Shown in pieces: positions 18,351 through 27,465 of a stretch of 64,000 bases of DNA. This stretch comes from Clostridiales bacterium. Lineage in GTDB: Bacteria; Bacillota; Clostridia; Christensenellales; CAG-917. The DNA lies in NCBI GenBank assembly GCA_022009995.1, contig CP091734.1, positions 372,001-436,000 of the forward strand, read 5' to 3'. The notes under the pieces were generated by a model. The model saw only the letters and a list, made by a program, of their open reading frames with translations. It had not been told where the DNA came from and made no database searches. Each line of letters begins with the position of its first letter. The stretch's first letter is position 1. A program made the position numbers and the translations under genes.

Positions 18351-20786
18351 TTACAGTTTATGAATGGGTTTTACCGTCCAGATTCTGTCGGCGTATTCTT
18401 TGACCGCGCGGTCAGCCGAGAAGAATCCCGCGTTCGCGATATTCATAAGCGACATCTTATTAAACGCCTTTTTGTTAAGGTAAGTGTCGTTGACGCGTTT
18501 TTGCGCTTTAACGTAACTGTCAAAGTCGGCAAGGCACATATACGGATCGGCGACACTGCCGTTTCCGAGAATAAGGTTGTCGGCAATCGCGTTGAACTGA
18601 ACGTCGCCGACGCCGCGACGCATACCGTCGATAACGCGTTTGATGCGCGCGTCGTTCATATAATACGCCGTGCTGTCGTAGCCTTTGTTGTAAAGGTCCT
18701 GCACCTCGTCCGACGACATTCCGAAAATGAACATATTTTCGTCGCCGACCGCGTCGTGAATTTCAACGTTTGCGCCGTCCATCGTGCCGATTGTTACCGC
18801 GCCGTTAATCATAAACTTCATATTGCCCGTGCCCGACGCTTCTTTGCCGGCGATACTGATTTGTTCGGAAATTTCCGCAGCGGGCATCATAATTTCGGCA
18901 AGCGACACGCGATAGTTTTCCAGAAATACCACTTTGAGTTTATCGTTTATCGACTTATCGTTATTGATGACTTCGCCGAGTTGCCAGATAAATCTGATGA
19001 TTTGCTTCGCCATATAATAACTGCTTGCCGCCTTTGCGCCGAAGACGAAAGTGCGCGGGCAGATATCCAGATTCGGATTATCCTTTAAGTCGTAATAGGT
19101 ATTAAGGATATTCATCGCGTTCAGAAGCTGACGTTTATACTCGTGCAGACGTTTGGACTGAATGTCGAAAATCGAATCGGGATTGACGACGACGTTGTTG
19201 TTCGCCTTGATATAATCGGCAAGTCTTTCCTTGTTTTCGCGTTTGACTTTTTGCAATCTTTCAAGGACTGCCGTGTCCGACTTGTAATTTTCAAACTTTT
19301 TAAGGTTGGACGCGTCTTTTATCCAGCTTGTGCCGATAGTGTCGCACAAAAGCGACGAAAGCCCGGGGTTCGCCTGCTGCACCCAGCGACGATGCGTGAT
19401 ACCGTTCGTAACGTTGGTAAATTTCGACGGGTGCTGCTCGTAATAATCCTTGAAAATGTCGTGTTTCAGTATTTCGCTGTGCAACGCCGAAACGCCGTTT
19501 ATCGTATGCGCCGCGACAAGACACAACGTCGCCATTTTAATCTGACCGTGTTCCAGAATCGCGTTTGCGGCAACCTTATTGTTGTCGCCGGGATATTCCG
19601 CCCAGAGTTCTTCGCAATAGCGGCGGTTGATTTCGCACACGATCTGGTAAATGCGCGGAAGCAATGACTGGAACAACTGTTGCGGCCATTTTTCAAGCGC
19701 TTCCGCCATGACGGTGTGGTTGGTGTAACTTATCGTATCCGTCGTGATTTGCCACGCCTTTTCCCAACTGTACCCGTAGTCGTCCAGAAGGATACGCATA
19801 AGTTCGGGTATGCAAAGCGTGGGGTGCGTGTCGTTGATATGAATCGCGGCGTGGTCGGCAAGGTTGTCAAGCGACGGGTTCGTCTGCAAATGTCGTTTGA
19901 TAATGGATTGTATCGACGCCGAAACGAAGAAATATTGCTGTTTAAGCCTTAACGACTTGCCCTCGATATGGTCGTCCGCGGGGTACAAAACCTTGGAAAT
20001 ACTTTCCGCCATCATACGGCTTTCCATTGCCTTGACGTATTCGCCCTTGCTGAAAAGTGCCATATCGAAGTCGGCGGACGCCTTTGACGACCAAAGCCTC
20101 AGACGGTTGACGGTATCGCTTTGAATACCGCTGATGTTCATATCGTACGGCACGGCAAGCACGGTGTTGTAATCGCGATGATTGATTATGAGTTTGCCGT
20201 CGCGCCATTCCTGATCGACAACGCCGCCGAAACGCACCTCGAAAGTGTCTTCGACGCGGGGTTGCAGCCAGACCGAGCCGTTTGTCAGCCATTCGTCGGG
20301 AAGTTCGATTTGTTCCCCGTCGACGATGCGCTGTTTGAAAATGCCGTAATCGTACATTATCGAAAAGCCCGTCGCGATATAACCAAGCGACGTAAGGCTG
20401 TCGAGATACGCCGCGGCAAGTCTTCCGAGACCGCCGTTTCCAAGCCCTGCGTCGGGCTCGATTGCGTAAAGAGTGTCGATATCAAAGCCCAGATCTTTGA
20501 CGGCTTTCACCATCTTTTTGTCAATACCCATATTGAAAAGATGGTTTCTCAAAGAGCGTCCGAGAAGGAACTCCATCGACATATAGTAAACGTGTTTTGC
20601 GTTGATTTCGCGCGCGGTGCGCTTGAAGTCCACCCTTGAATTCGTGAGCATATCGCGTACGACAATGCACACGGCTTTGTACATTTGGGTGTTGCTTGCC
20701 TCCTCGGGCTTTACTCCGAAAAACCTCTGGACAGCGTCCGTAATGCGGTTTTTCAAGTCCGCGGAAGTAATTTTTGAATAGTCCAT
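18351..20786 (-). CDS. glgP: Glycogen/starch/alpha-glucan phosphorylase
   Basis: 811 residues, full length and intact. Releases glucose-1-phosphate from alpha-1,4-glucan ends using PLP. Visible family blocks: YYMSMEFLLGRSLRNHL, GNGGLGRLAAAYLDSL, AIHINDTHPTLCIPELMRI, NVTNGITHRRW, SIFDIQSKRLHEYKRQLLN, and the PLP region ISIAGKEASGTGNMKFMINGA (quoted in two parts in the gene: ISIAGKEASG, TGNMKFMINGA). It begins 40 bp after glgA and ends 1 bp before the GH13 start codon, so phosphorolysis and hydrolysis of glycogen are coupled in one transcript. Confidence 0.98.
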   Translation of the reverse strand: MDYSKITSADLKNRITDAVQRFFGVKPEEASNTQMYKAVCIVVRDMLTNSRVDFKRTAREINAKHVYYMSMEFLLGRSLRNHLFNMGIDKKMVKAVKDLGFDIDTLYAIEPDAGLGNGGLGRLAAAYLDSLTSLGYIATGFSIMYDYGIFKQRIVDGEQIELPDEWLTNGSVWLQPRVEDTFEVRFGGVVDQEWRDGKLIINHRDYNTVLAVPYDMNISGIQSDTVNRLRLWSSKASADFDMALFSKGEYVKAMESRMMAESISKVLYPADDHIEGKSLRLKQQYFFVSASIQSIIKRHLQTNPSLDNLADHAAIHINDTHPTLCIPELMRILLDDYGYSWEKAWQITTDTISYTNHTVMAEALEKWPQQLFQSLLPRIYQIVCEINRRYCEELWAEYPGDNNKVAANAILEHGQIKMATLCLVAAHTINGVSALHSEILKHDIFKDYYEQHPSKFTNVTNGITHRRWVQQANPGLSSLLCDTIGTSWIKDASNLKKFENYKSDTAVLERLQKVKRENKERLADYIKANNNVVVNPDSIFDIQSKRLHEYKRQLLNAMNILNTYYDLKDNPNLDICPRTFVFGAKAASSYYMAKQIIRFIWQLGEVINNDKSINDKLKVVFLENYRVSLAEIMMPAAEISEQISIAGKEASGTGNMKFMINGAVTIGTMDGANVEIHDAVGDENMFIFGMSSDEVQDLYNKGYDSTAYYMNDARIKRVIDGMRRGVGDVQFNAIADNLILGNGSVADPYMCLADFDSYVKAQKRVNDTYLNKKAFNKMSLMNIANAGFFSADRAVKEYADRIWTVKPIHKL

Positions 20787-20826
20787 AAAATTAAAGTCTC
20801 CTGATGTATGCCAATAAAATTTTTGA

Positions 20827-22249
20827 TTATTTTGTTATTTCCTTGTAGATGTCAAGGTATTCTTTCGCGGAGCGTTTCCAACTGAAATCGCACTTCATCG
20901 CGTTACTTTGCACTTTCTTCCACAGGTTTTTGTCAAAATAGGTGCCGAGAGTACGCCATACCGCGTCAAGCATATCGTATGCCTGATACGCCTTGAAAGT
21001 GAAGCCGTTGCCCTTTTGCGTGACGGGATTGAACGCTTCCACCGTGTCTTTTAATCCGCCCGTTTCGCGGACGATGGGAACCGCGCCGTAACGCATTGCG
21101 ATCATTTGTCCCAAACCGCACGGCTCGAACTTGCTGGGCATAAGGAACATATCCGCCGCCCCGTACAACTTGGACGCAAGCTCCTGGCTGAAATTGATAA
21201 TGGCGCGCATTTTCGTGTTGTACGTTTTTTCGGCGTTTTTCAGAATCGTTTCGTATTTCCAGTCGCCTTTGCCGAGCACGACAAGCTGAATGTCGGCTTG
21301 CAGCATTTCGTCAAGGACGGTTGCGACAAGGTCGATACCCTTTTGTTCGGTCAGGCGCGAGATAAGCACCATAAGCGGACGGTCGGGGGAATAATTGAAG
21401 CCCATAAGTTCGCACAACGCTTTCTTGTTTTCGGTGCGTTTCGCAACGGTTTTCAAGGTGTAATTCGCGACAAGGTTTTTGTCGGTTGCGGGGTTGAAAA
21501 CGTCGACGTCGATGCCGTTCACCACGCCGCGGATTTTGTAATCGCGCGCGTTAAGTATGCCCGCAAGCCCGTACGCATAATACGGATCCTTGATTTCTTC
21601 GGCATAAGTTTTCGACACCGTGGTAACGATATTCGCGCGTTCGATACCCGCTTTCATATAGTTGACGTCGTCGTCGCACTCCACTATGCTGCGCCAGTTT
21701 TCGGGAATGCCCAGAATGTCGCCGGCAAGGTATTTGTCGTATTTTCCCTGAAACTCGATATTATGAATGGTGAACACCGTTTTCGTGTTGCGAAGCCCTT
21801 CGACGTTTCTGTAAAAGATGTCCAGAAACACGGGAACGAGCGCGGTATGCCAGTCGTTTGCGTGAATGACGTCGGGATAGAACCCCGTTACCGAGCACGC
21901 TTCGAGAACCGCTTTGCTGAAAAACGCAAATCTTTCGCCGTCGTCGAAATGGCCGTAAAGCCCTTTCCTTTTGAAGTAGTATTCGTTGTCGATAAAGTAA
22001 TAAACGACGTTGTCCACCGTATATTCGAACACGCCGAGATACTGTCTGCGCCAGCTGAGATCGACGTAGGTCGAGCCGACAAAGCGCATTGTCTGGCGGT
22101 ATTCCTGCGGGATTTCCTCATAAAGGGGAATAATCACGCGGCAATCGTTTCATCGAAGCAACCGTTTTGGGCAGTGCGCCCATCACGTCGCCGAGACCGC
22201 CCGTCTTCACGAACGGACGCGCTTCGGAAGCAACATATAAAATTTTCAT
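20827..22249 (-). CDS. glgA: Glycogen synthase (ADP-glucose type, GT5), one frameshift
   Basis: Transfers glucose from ADP-glucose to glycogen. The true start is ATG 22249: MKILYVASEARPFVKTGGLG carries the KTGGL ADP-glucose motif. The frame shifts at an A run (22148-22150 on plus) before RVIIPLYEEIP and then continues to 20827. Other GT5 motifs seen: DVIHANDWHTALVP, ISRLTEQKGIDL, FLMPSKFEPCGLGQMIAMRYG and VRETGGLKDTV. Repaired length about 474 residues, normal. It sits between glgD and glgP in the operon. Confidence 0.95.
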
Positions 22250-22293
22250 ACTTCGTTCTCCTTATTGTCACTGCGCCGAAAGACGCAAAAATG

Positions 22294-23412
22294 TTAAACT
22301 ATCTTGTTCTTGACGATTACGACGGGATACGTTTCATAGCCCGCAAGATGTCTTTCGGGTTGAACGATGACGTTTTTGTCGGTAATCGTATATTTAATGC
22401 TTGCTTTTTCGCCGATTACGCCCTTTTCCATGACGATGGAGTTTTCGACGACCGCGCCCTTTTCAACGTGAACTCCGCGGAAAAGGATGCTGTTTTTAAC
22501 GGTGCCGTCGATGACGCAACCGTCCGCGATAAGGCTGTTTTCAACCTTTGCGTTGTCAAGATAACGGGTAGGAACGCTGTCCTTGACCTTCGTGAAAATC
22601 GTGCCTTCGCCATAGAAAACATCGTTTCTGGTTTCGGCATCCAGCAGTTCCATACTGTGCTTATAGTATCCCGGGATATCGTCGATAATCGCGGCGTAGC
22701 TTGTGATTTCGTGGCTATAAATTTTCAGCGTGTCGATTTGTTTCAAAAGAACGTCTTTTTCAAAGTCCTGCAATCCCCTTGCATAAGCGTTTTCGACAAG
22801 GTTAATAAGCAAGTCTTTTTTGATGACGTAAATCTGCGTGTTGACGAGTTCCGCCGATTTGCTGGCGATTACCGCAAAGCGGATATCGGTTACCCTGCCC
22901 GATTTGTCGGACGTGATGATTTGTTTTCTCGGGTTGATTTCGTCGGTTCTTTTCGTCAGCATTGTAACGTCCGCACCACGGGCGATATGTTCGTCGACGA
23001 TTTCCTCGACGTCGATATTGCAGATAACGTTGGCGTTTCCGAGCACGACGTATTCCAGTTTCTTTTGCGACATCATGTAGCCTTTCAGCGTATAAATCGC
23101 TTCCACCTTTCCTTTGTAAACGTCGCGAAGGGTGTTGAACGCAAACGGCGGGAACAACGTAAGTCCGCTGTTTTTGCGGTTAAGGTCCCAGTCGCGTCCC
23201 ATGCGAAGGTGGTCCATAAGGCTGTTGTAGTTGTTGCGCGTGACGATACCGATCGTGCTGATGCCGCTGTTGACAAGGTTTGACAACGCAAAGTCGATCA
23301 TACGATACCTGCCGCCGTACGGAAGGCTCGCGCTAGTGCGCTTGATTGTAAGTTCGTTCATATGGATTTCGCTGTCGCTTGCGATTAAAATTCCCATTGC
23401 GTTATTAATCAT
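22294..23412 (-). CDS. glgD: GlgD, regulatory/paired subunit of glucose-1-phosphate adenylyltransferase
   Basis: About 372 residues. The GlgD paralogue in Bacillota has lost part of the catalytic site and modulates GlgC. N-terminal MGILIASDSEIHMNELT replaces the GGxGTRL motif of GlgC, which fits this. The rest is a sugar-nucleotidyltransferase fold (RTSASLPYGGRYRMIDFALS) with a left-handed helix C-terminus. I chose ATG 23412 with GGAGGTG 6 nt upstream; an in-frame GTG at 23421 lies within the Shine-Dalgarno. The start overlaps the glgC end by 8 bp. Confidence 0.95.
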   Translation of the reverse strand: MINNAMGILIASDSEIHMNELTIKRTSASLPYGGRYRMIDFALSNLVNSGISTIGIVTRNNYNSLMDHLRMGRDWDLNRKNSGLTLFPPFAFNTLRDVYKGKVEAIYTLKGYMMSQKKLEYVVLGNANVICNIDVEEIVDEHIARGADVTMLTKRTDEINPRKQIITSDKSGRVTDIRFAVIASKSAELVNTQIYVIKKDLLINLVENAYARGLQDFEKDVLLKQIDTLKIYSHEITSYAAIIDDIPGYYKHSMELLDAETRNDVFYGEGTIFTKVKDSVPTRYLDNAKVENSLIADGCVIDGTVKNSILFRGVHVEKGAVVENSIVMEKGVIGEKASIKYTITDKNVIVQPERHLAGYETYPVVIVKNKIV

Positions 23413-24613
23413 TGTTTTCACCTCCGAACATTTCGCCGGCCTTGATGACCGCGCCGGCTTTTACGGTAACTTCGGGACCGACAACCGCGATTTCCCATTC
23501 GCCTGCCGCGTGCGGCGTATTGATTTCGCCGACGTGCGCGCCCTTGCCGACTTTTGCGTCCCAGCCGACGATTGCGTATTCGACGACTGCGTCGTCCTCG
23601 ACAACCGCGCCGGGCATAAGGATACTGTCGACGATACGGCAGTTTTTACCGAGCGTGCAGCCGTACGATATGACCGAATTTTTGATTTCGCCCTGTACGA
23701 AAGTACCTTCCGACACGACGCTGTTTTTAATCACTGCGTCGGAAGACACGAACTGCGGGGGCTCTGCGCTGTTTCGCGCGAAAATGCGCCATTCCTTATC
23801 GTCAAGATTAAGCCCGCTTGCGGGATTCAGAATATCCATATTCGCTTCCCACAAACTTGAAATCGTACCGACGTCTTTCCAGTAATCGTTAAATTCGTAA
23901 GCGATCATTTTTTGTCCGTCTGAAAGCATCTTCGGGATAATGTTTTTGCCAAAGTCGTTCTGGCTTTCGCGGTCGGCTTCGTCTTCGACAAGGTATTTTC
24001 TCAGAACTTCCCAGGTGAAAACGTAAATACCCATCGACGCCTTGTTGGATTTGGGCTTTTTGGGTTTTTCTTCGAAGTCGATAATTTCGCCTTTTTTATT
24101 GGTCTGCATAATGCCGAAACGCGACGCTTCTTCCATCGGGACGGTGCGGACCGCGATCGTGCAGTCGGCGCCCGTTTTCTTATGATGGTCCATCATCTTG
24201 TGGTAATCCATCTTGTAAATGTGGTCGCCCGACAAAATAATCACGTATTCGGGATTAAATCTGTCGATAAACTCGATATTCTGATAAATCGCGTTTGCGG
24301 TTCCCTTGTACCACTCGCCCGCTTTCGCGCGCATGAACGGCGGAAGGACGTAAACGCCGCCAGTGATCCTGTCCAGATCCCACGGCTGTCCGTTTCCTAT
24401 GTACTCGTGAAGTTCAAAGGGTTGATACTGCGTAAGCACACCGACCGTATCGATGCCGGAGTTCGCGCAATTCGACAAAGGAAAGTCGATAATTCTGTAC
24501 TTCGCTCCGAAAGGTACGGCAGGTTTTGCAACCTCGCCGGTGAGAAGGCCGAGTCTTGTGCCCTGACCTCCTGCAAGCAGCATCGCGACACATTCTTTTC
24601 TTGTCTGACGCAT
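23405..24613 (-). CDS. glgC: Glucose-1-phosphate adenylyltransferase catalytic subunit
   Basis: 402 residues, intact. Makes ADP-glucose, the committed step of glycogen synthesis. Visible: LLAGGQGTRLGLLT (nucleotide loop), KPAVPFGAKYRIIDFPLSNC, LSGDHIYKMDY (metal/catalytic Asp), IDFEEKPKKPKSNKASMGIY, and a C-terminal beta-helix of hexapeptide repeats. Eleven bp separate it from glgB. Confidence 0.98.
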   Translation of the reverse strand: MRQTRKECVAMLLAGGQGTRLGLLTGEVAKPAVPFGAKYRIIDFPLSNCANSGIDTVGVLTQYQPFELHEYIGNGQPWDLDRITGGVYVLPPFMRAKAGEWYKGTANAIYQNIEFIDRFNPEYVIILSGDHIYKMDYHKMMDHHKKTGADCTIAVRTVPMEEASRFGIMQTNKKGEIIDFEEKPKKPKSNKASMGIYVFTWEVLRKYLVEDEADRESQNDFGKNIIPKMLSDGQKMIAYEFNDYWKDVGTISSLWEANMDILNPASGLNLDDKEWRIFARNSAEPPQFVSSDAVIKNSVVSEGTFVQGEIKNSVISYGCTLGKNCRIVDSILMPGAVVEDDAVVEYAIVGWDAKVGKGAHVGEINTPHAAGEWEIAVVGPEVTVKAGAVIKAGEMFGGENND

Positions 24614-24624
24614 ATTATTTCCTC

Positions 24625-26508
24625 CTAATTGTTTTCGGGTTTATATATGGTAATCGAGTTACCGGGAATATTCACCGCGATTGCGAAAGGCAACCCGTGC
24701 ATACTCTTCTTTTCGGCTTTGTATTCCGCCTTGTAACTGCTGTTTCCGCCGTACTTTTTCATCGTCGACGAAAAGACGCATTTGTACGACGTAAGTTCCG
24801 GCACGCCCATAAGATATCTCTTTCTCGGCACAGGCGAGAAGTTCAGTACGACCAGGACGTAATCGCCCGATTTGTCGTAACGAAGATACGATATCACGTT
24901 TTGAGTGTTGTCGTCGACGGATACCCACCTGAAACCTTCCCATCTGTTGTCCTGCGACCAGAGCGCGGGCGTCGATTTGTAAAAAGCGTTAAGGTCTTTC
25001 GTGTATTCAAGCATTCCTTTATGACGCGGATAAGCAAGAAGCAACCAATCGAGCCCCTGATCGAAACGCCATTCGATAAACTGTCCGAATTCGCCGCCCA
25101 TGAACAAAAGTTTTTTGCCGGGGTGCGTCATCATAAAGCCCAGATACGTTTTCAGCCCTTCGAATTTGTCCTCGTAACTTACGGGGATTTTGTCGATAAG
25201 ACTGTGCTTTCCGTGCACGACTTCGTCGTGAGAAAGCGGCAATATATAATTTTCGCTGTATGCGTACGTCAGCGCGAACGTCAGTTTGTTGTGCACTTCC
25301 TTCCTGAAAAACGGATCGGTCTCGATATAAGACAAGGTATCGTTCATCCAACCCATATTCCACTTGAAATTGAAGCCCAGCCCGCCGATGTCGGGCGGCA
25401 TCGTTATCATCGGATACGCCGTGCTTTCTTCCGCAACCGTGAAAAATCCCTTGTGCGCGGAAAGTAACGCGACGTTCATCTTCTGCAAAAACTCTTTCGC
25501 TTCGAGATTGTAATTTCCGCCGAATTTGTTTGGCAACCATTCCCCGTCCTTTCTGCAATAATCGAGATAAAGCATGCTCGCGACGGCGTCCACGCGGATT
25601 CCGTCGATATGATAATTCGTTGCCCAGAAGTTGGCGGCGGATATCAGGAAACTTCTGACTTCGGGCTTGCCGTAGTCGTAAACCTTCGTGCCCCACTCGT
25701 AATGTTCGCCCTTTCTCGGGTCGGAATATTCGTAACAAGGCGTGCCGTCAAACAAAGCAAGCCCGTGCTCGTCCTTCGGGAAATGCGCGATAACCCAGTC
25801 CAGAATAACGCCGATGCCCGCCTTATGGAATTTGTCCACAAGATACATAAAGTCGTGCGGCGTGCCGTACCTTGACGTCGGCGCGAAAAGCCCCGTTACC
25901 TGATATCCCCAACTGCCGTCGAAAGGATATTCCGTCACGGGCATAAATTCGACGTGGGTGTAATTCATTTTTTTGACGTATTCGACAAGCTCGTCCGCAA
26001 GGTCGACGTAACTGTATACGTTGCCGTCGTCGTGGCGTTTCCAACTGCCAAGATGAACCTCGTAAATGTTCATCGGACTTTCGTAAATATTCTTTTCTTC
26101 GCGGGATTTCAACCACGCGGCGTCCTTCCATTTATAGCCGGACAAATCGTAAAGTTTCGACGCGGTTTGGGGCGTCGTTTCGAAATGCAGACCGTACGGA
26201 TCGGCTTTTAAGACGGTTTTACCTTTTTTTGATGTAACGGCATATTTATAAGCGTCGTAAACTTTAAGTCCTTCGACAAAGACTTCCCATATTCCGCCGT
26301 CGTCTTTATTCATCGGAGTCGCGCCGACTTCCCAGCCGTTGAAATCGCCAACCAGGGATACGTCGCGGGCATTTGGCGCCCATACTCTGAAAATCCAGCC
26401 CTTTTTGCCGTCGATTACGGCTTTTTTCGGGCAAAACAACTTGTCGGCTTCGATATTCGTGCCTTCGTGAAACAGGTATTTCGGATACTCTTCAAAATTC
26501 TTTTGCAT
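24625..26508 (-). CDS. glgB: 1,4-alpha-glucan branching enzyme (GH13_9)
   Basis: 627 residues. The N-terminal CBM48 module contains FRVWAPNARDVSLVGDFNGW; the barrel has FMPVTEYPFDGSWGYQVTG, DGIRVDAVASMLYLDY (nucleophile Asp), FTVAEESTAYP (Glu) and LPLSHDEVVHGK. The first gene of the glg operon. Upstream, AAGGAAAACCTTA is followed first by an out-of-frame ATG that would encode only seven residues, then by the used ATG at 26508. This may be a tiny upstream frame or a homopolymer slip; the protein start is otherwise secure. Confidence 0.97.
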   Translation of the reverse strand: MQKNFEEYPKYLFHEGTNIEADKLFCPKKAVIDGKKGWIFRVWAPNARDVSLVGDFNGWEVGATPMNKDDGGIWEVFVEGLKVYDAYKYAVTSKKGKTVLKADPYGLHFETTPQTASKLYDLSGYKWKDAAWLKSREEKNIYESPMNIYEVHLGSWKRHDDGNVYSYVDLADELVEYVKKMNYTHVEFMPVTEYPFDGSWGYQVTGLFAPTSRYGTPHDFMYLVDKFHKAGIGVILDWVIAHFPKDEHGLALFDGTPCYEYSDPRKGEHYEWGTKVYDYGKPEVRSFLISAANFWATNYHIDGIRVDAVASMLYLDYCRKDGEWLPNKFGGNYNLEAKEFLQKMNVALLSAHKGFFTVAEESTAYPMITMPPDIGGLGFNFKWNMGWMNDTLSYIETDPFFRKEVHNKLTFALTYAYSENYILPLSHDEVVHGKHSLIDKIPVSYEDKFEGLKTYLGFMMTHPGKKLLFMGGEFGQFIEWRFDQGLDWLLLAYPRHKGMLEYTKDLNAFYKSTPALWSQDNRWEGFRWVSVDDNTQNVISYLRYDKSGDYVLVVLNFSPVPRKRYLMGVPELTSYKCVFSSTMKKYGGNSSYKAEYKAEKKSMHGLPFAIAVNIPGNSITIYKPENN

Positions 26509-26543
26509 TTTGCATTAAGGTTTTCCTTTTAATCGTTCGTCTT

Positions 26544-26572
26544 ATTATAACAAATATTAAAAATAAATACAA
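26544..26572 (-). promoter_or_regulatory. Promoter of the glgBCDAP-GH13 operon
   Basis: TTGTAT (26572-26567), a 17-nt spacer and TATAAT (26549-26544) on the minus strand, about 35 nt before glgB. No other promoter of this quality was seen within the operon. Confidence 0.75.
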
Positions 26573-26603
26573 TACCTACGCGCGCATTCCGGCAATATTT
26601 TTC

Positions 26604-26638
26604 AATAAAAAACCGCGATTTTTGGTCTTAATCGCGGT
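26604..26638 (-). terminator. Intrinsic terminator overlapping the 3' end of ispE
   Basis: ACCGCGATT/AATCGCGGT stem followed by TTTTTTA on the minus strand. The 5' arm contains the last codons and stop of ispE. Confidence 0.85.
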
Positions 26639-27430
26639 AAGAAAACTCGGTTTTGACAAGGAAATCCGGGACGTCGCCCGAAAACAGCCCGAATACGGTG
26701 CCGCCGCTGCCGCTCATCGACACGGCGTCCGCGCCGGTTTTCAGGATTCTTTCATACGCTTTTTTGACCTCGGGATTTATCCTGACGGCAGGAAGAAACA
26801 GGTCGTTTTTCAGCATGTTTTTAACGTTCGCGTTACCTTTTGAAAATTCGTTAATCAACTTTTCCGTGCTGTTCCCGCCACAGAGTTTCATATCGTCGTA
26901 CATCTTGAAACAAGCAGTCGTATCGACTTCGTTTTCTGCAAGAAACCTACTTTATATGGCAGTTTTATGTCAATAAAGTCAACATTATCGCCGATTCTGC
27001 GCACGCGCTTAATTCCGTCGAAGTACATCGACGGCGCGTCCGAACCGACTTTCAACAAAAACTCCGCCGTGATAAAATCGTGCTTTATGTCCAGCATTTT
27101 TTCAACGCCGCGCACCACCGCGACGCCGTCCGCACACGAGCCGCCCAAGCCGCCCGCCAAAGGAATCCGCTTTGTGATTTCGACGGTGAATCCGCGCGTT
27201 TTGAACGTATCTTGCATAAGTTTTGCGGCGCGGTACGCGCTATTTTTTTCGTCGGCGATTTCGCCGTCCTGAACGCACTCGATTTTGTCGTCCGCCCTGT
27301 AAGTGATTTTTACGTCGTCAAAAAGGTCTATCGTCGCCACGAGCATATCAAGAAGGTGAAAGCCGCCGCTTTCACCTGTTATATCAAGGGTCAGATTTAT
27401 TTTCCCTTTTGCTCGTTCGAATATTTCCAT
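26628..27430 (-). CDS. ispE: 4-diphosphocytidyl-2-C-methyl-D-erythritol kinase, one frameshift
   Basis: A GHMP kinase of the MEP isoprenoid pathway. Start ATG 27430 (MEIFERAKGKINLTLDITG) matches the family N-terminus. The ATP loop IPLAGGLGGSCADGVAV and the C-terminal SMSGSGGTVFGLF motif are present. The frame shifts near 26940, between KVGFL and AENEVDTTACFKMYDD, and is repaired by one T. Repaired length about 268 residues, slightly short for the family. Its place after veg and a SPOCS gene is a known Clostridia arrangement. Confidence 0.92.
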
Positions 27431-27465
27431 ATTTATATGATAGCACGAACGGGCATTGCTTTCAA

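Noticed and set aside
21106..23283. 725-codon plus-strand open frame
   Set aside because: Lies antisense to glgA and glgD, which have clear motifs; no ribosome site or recognisable domain.
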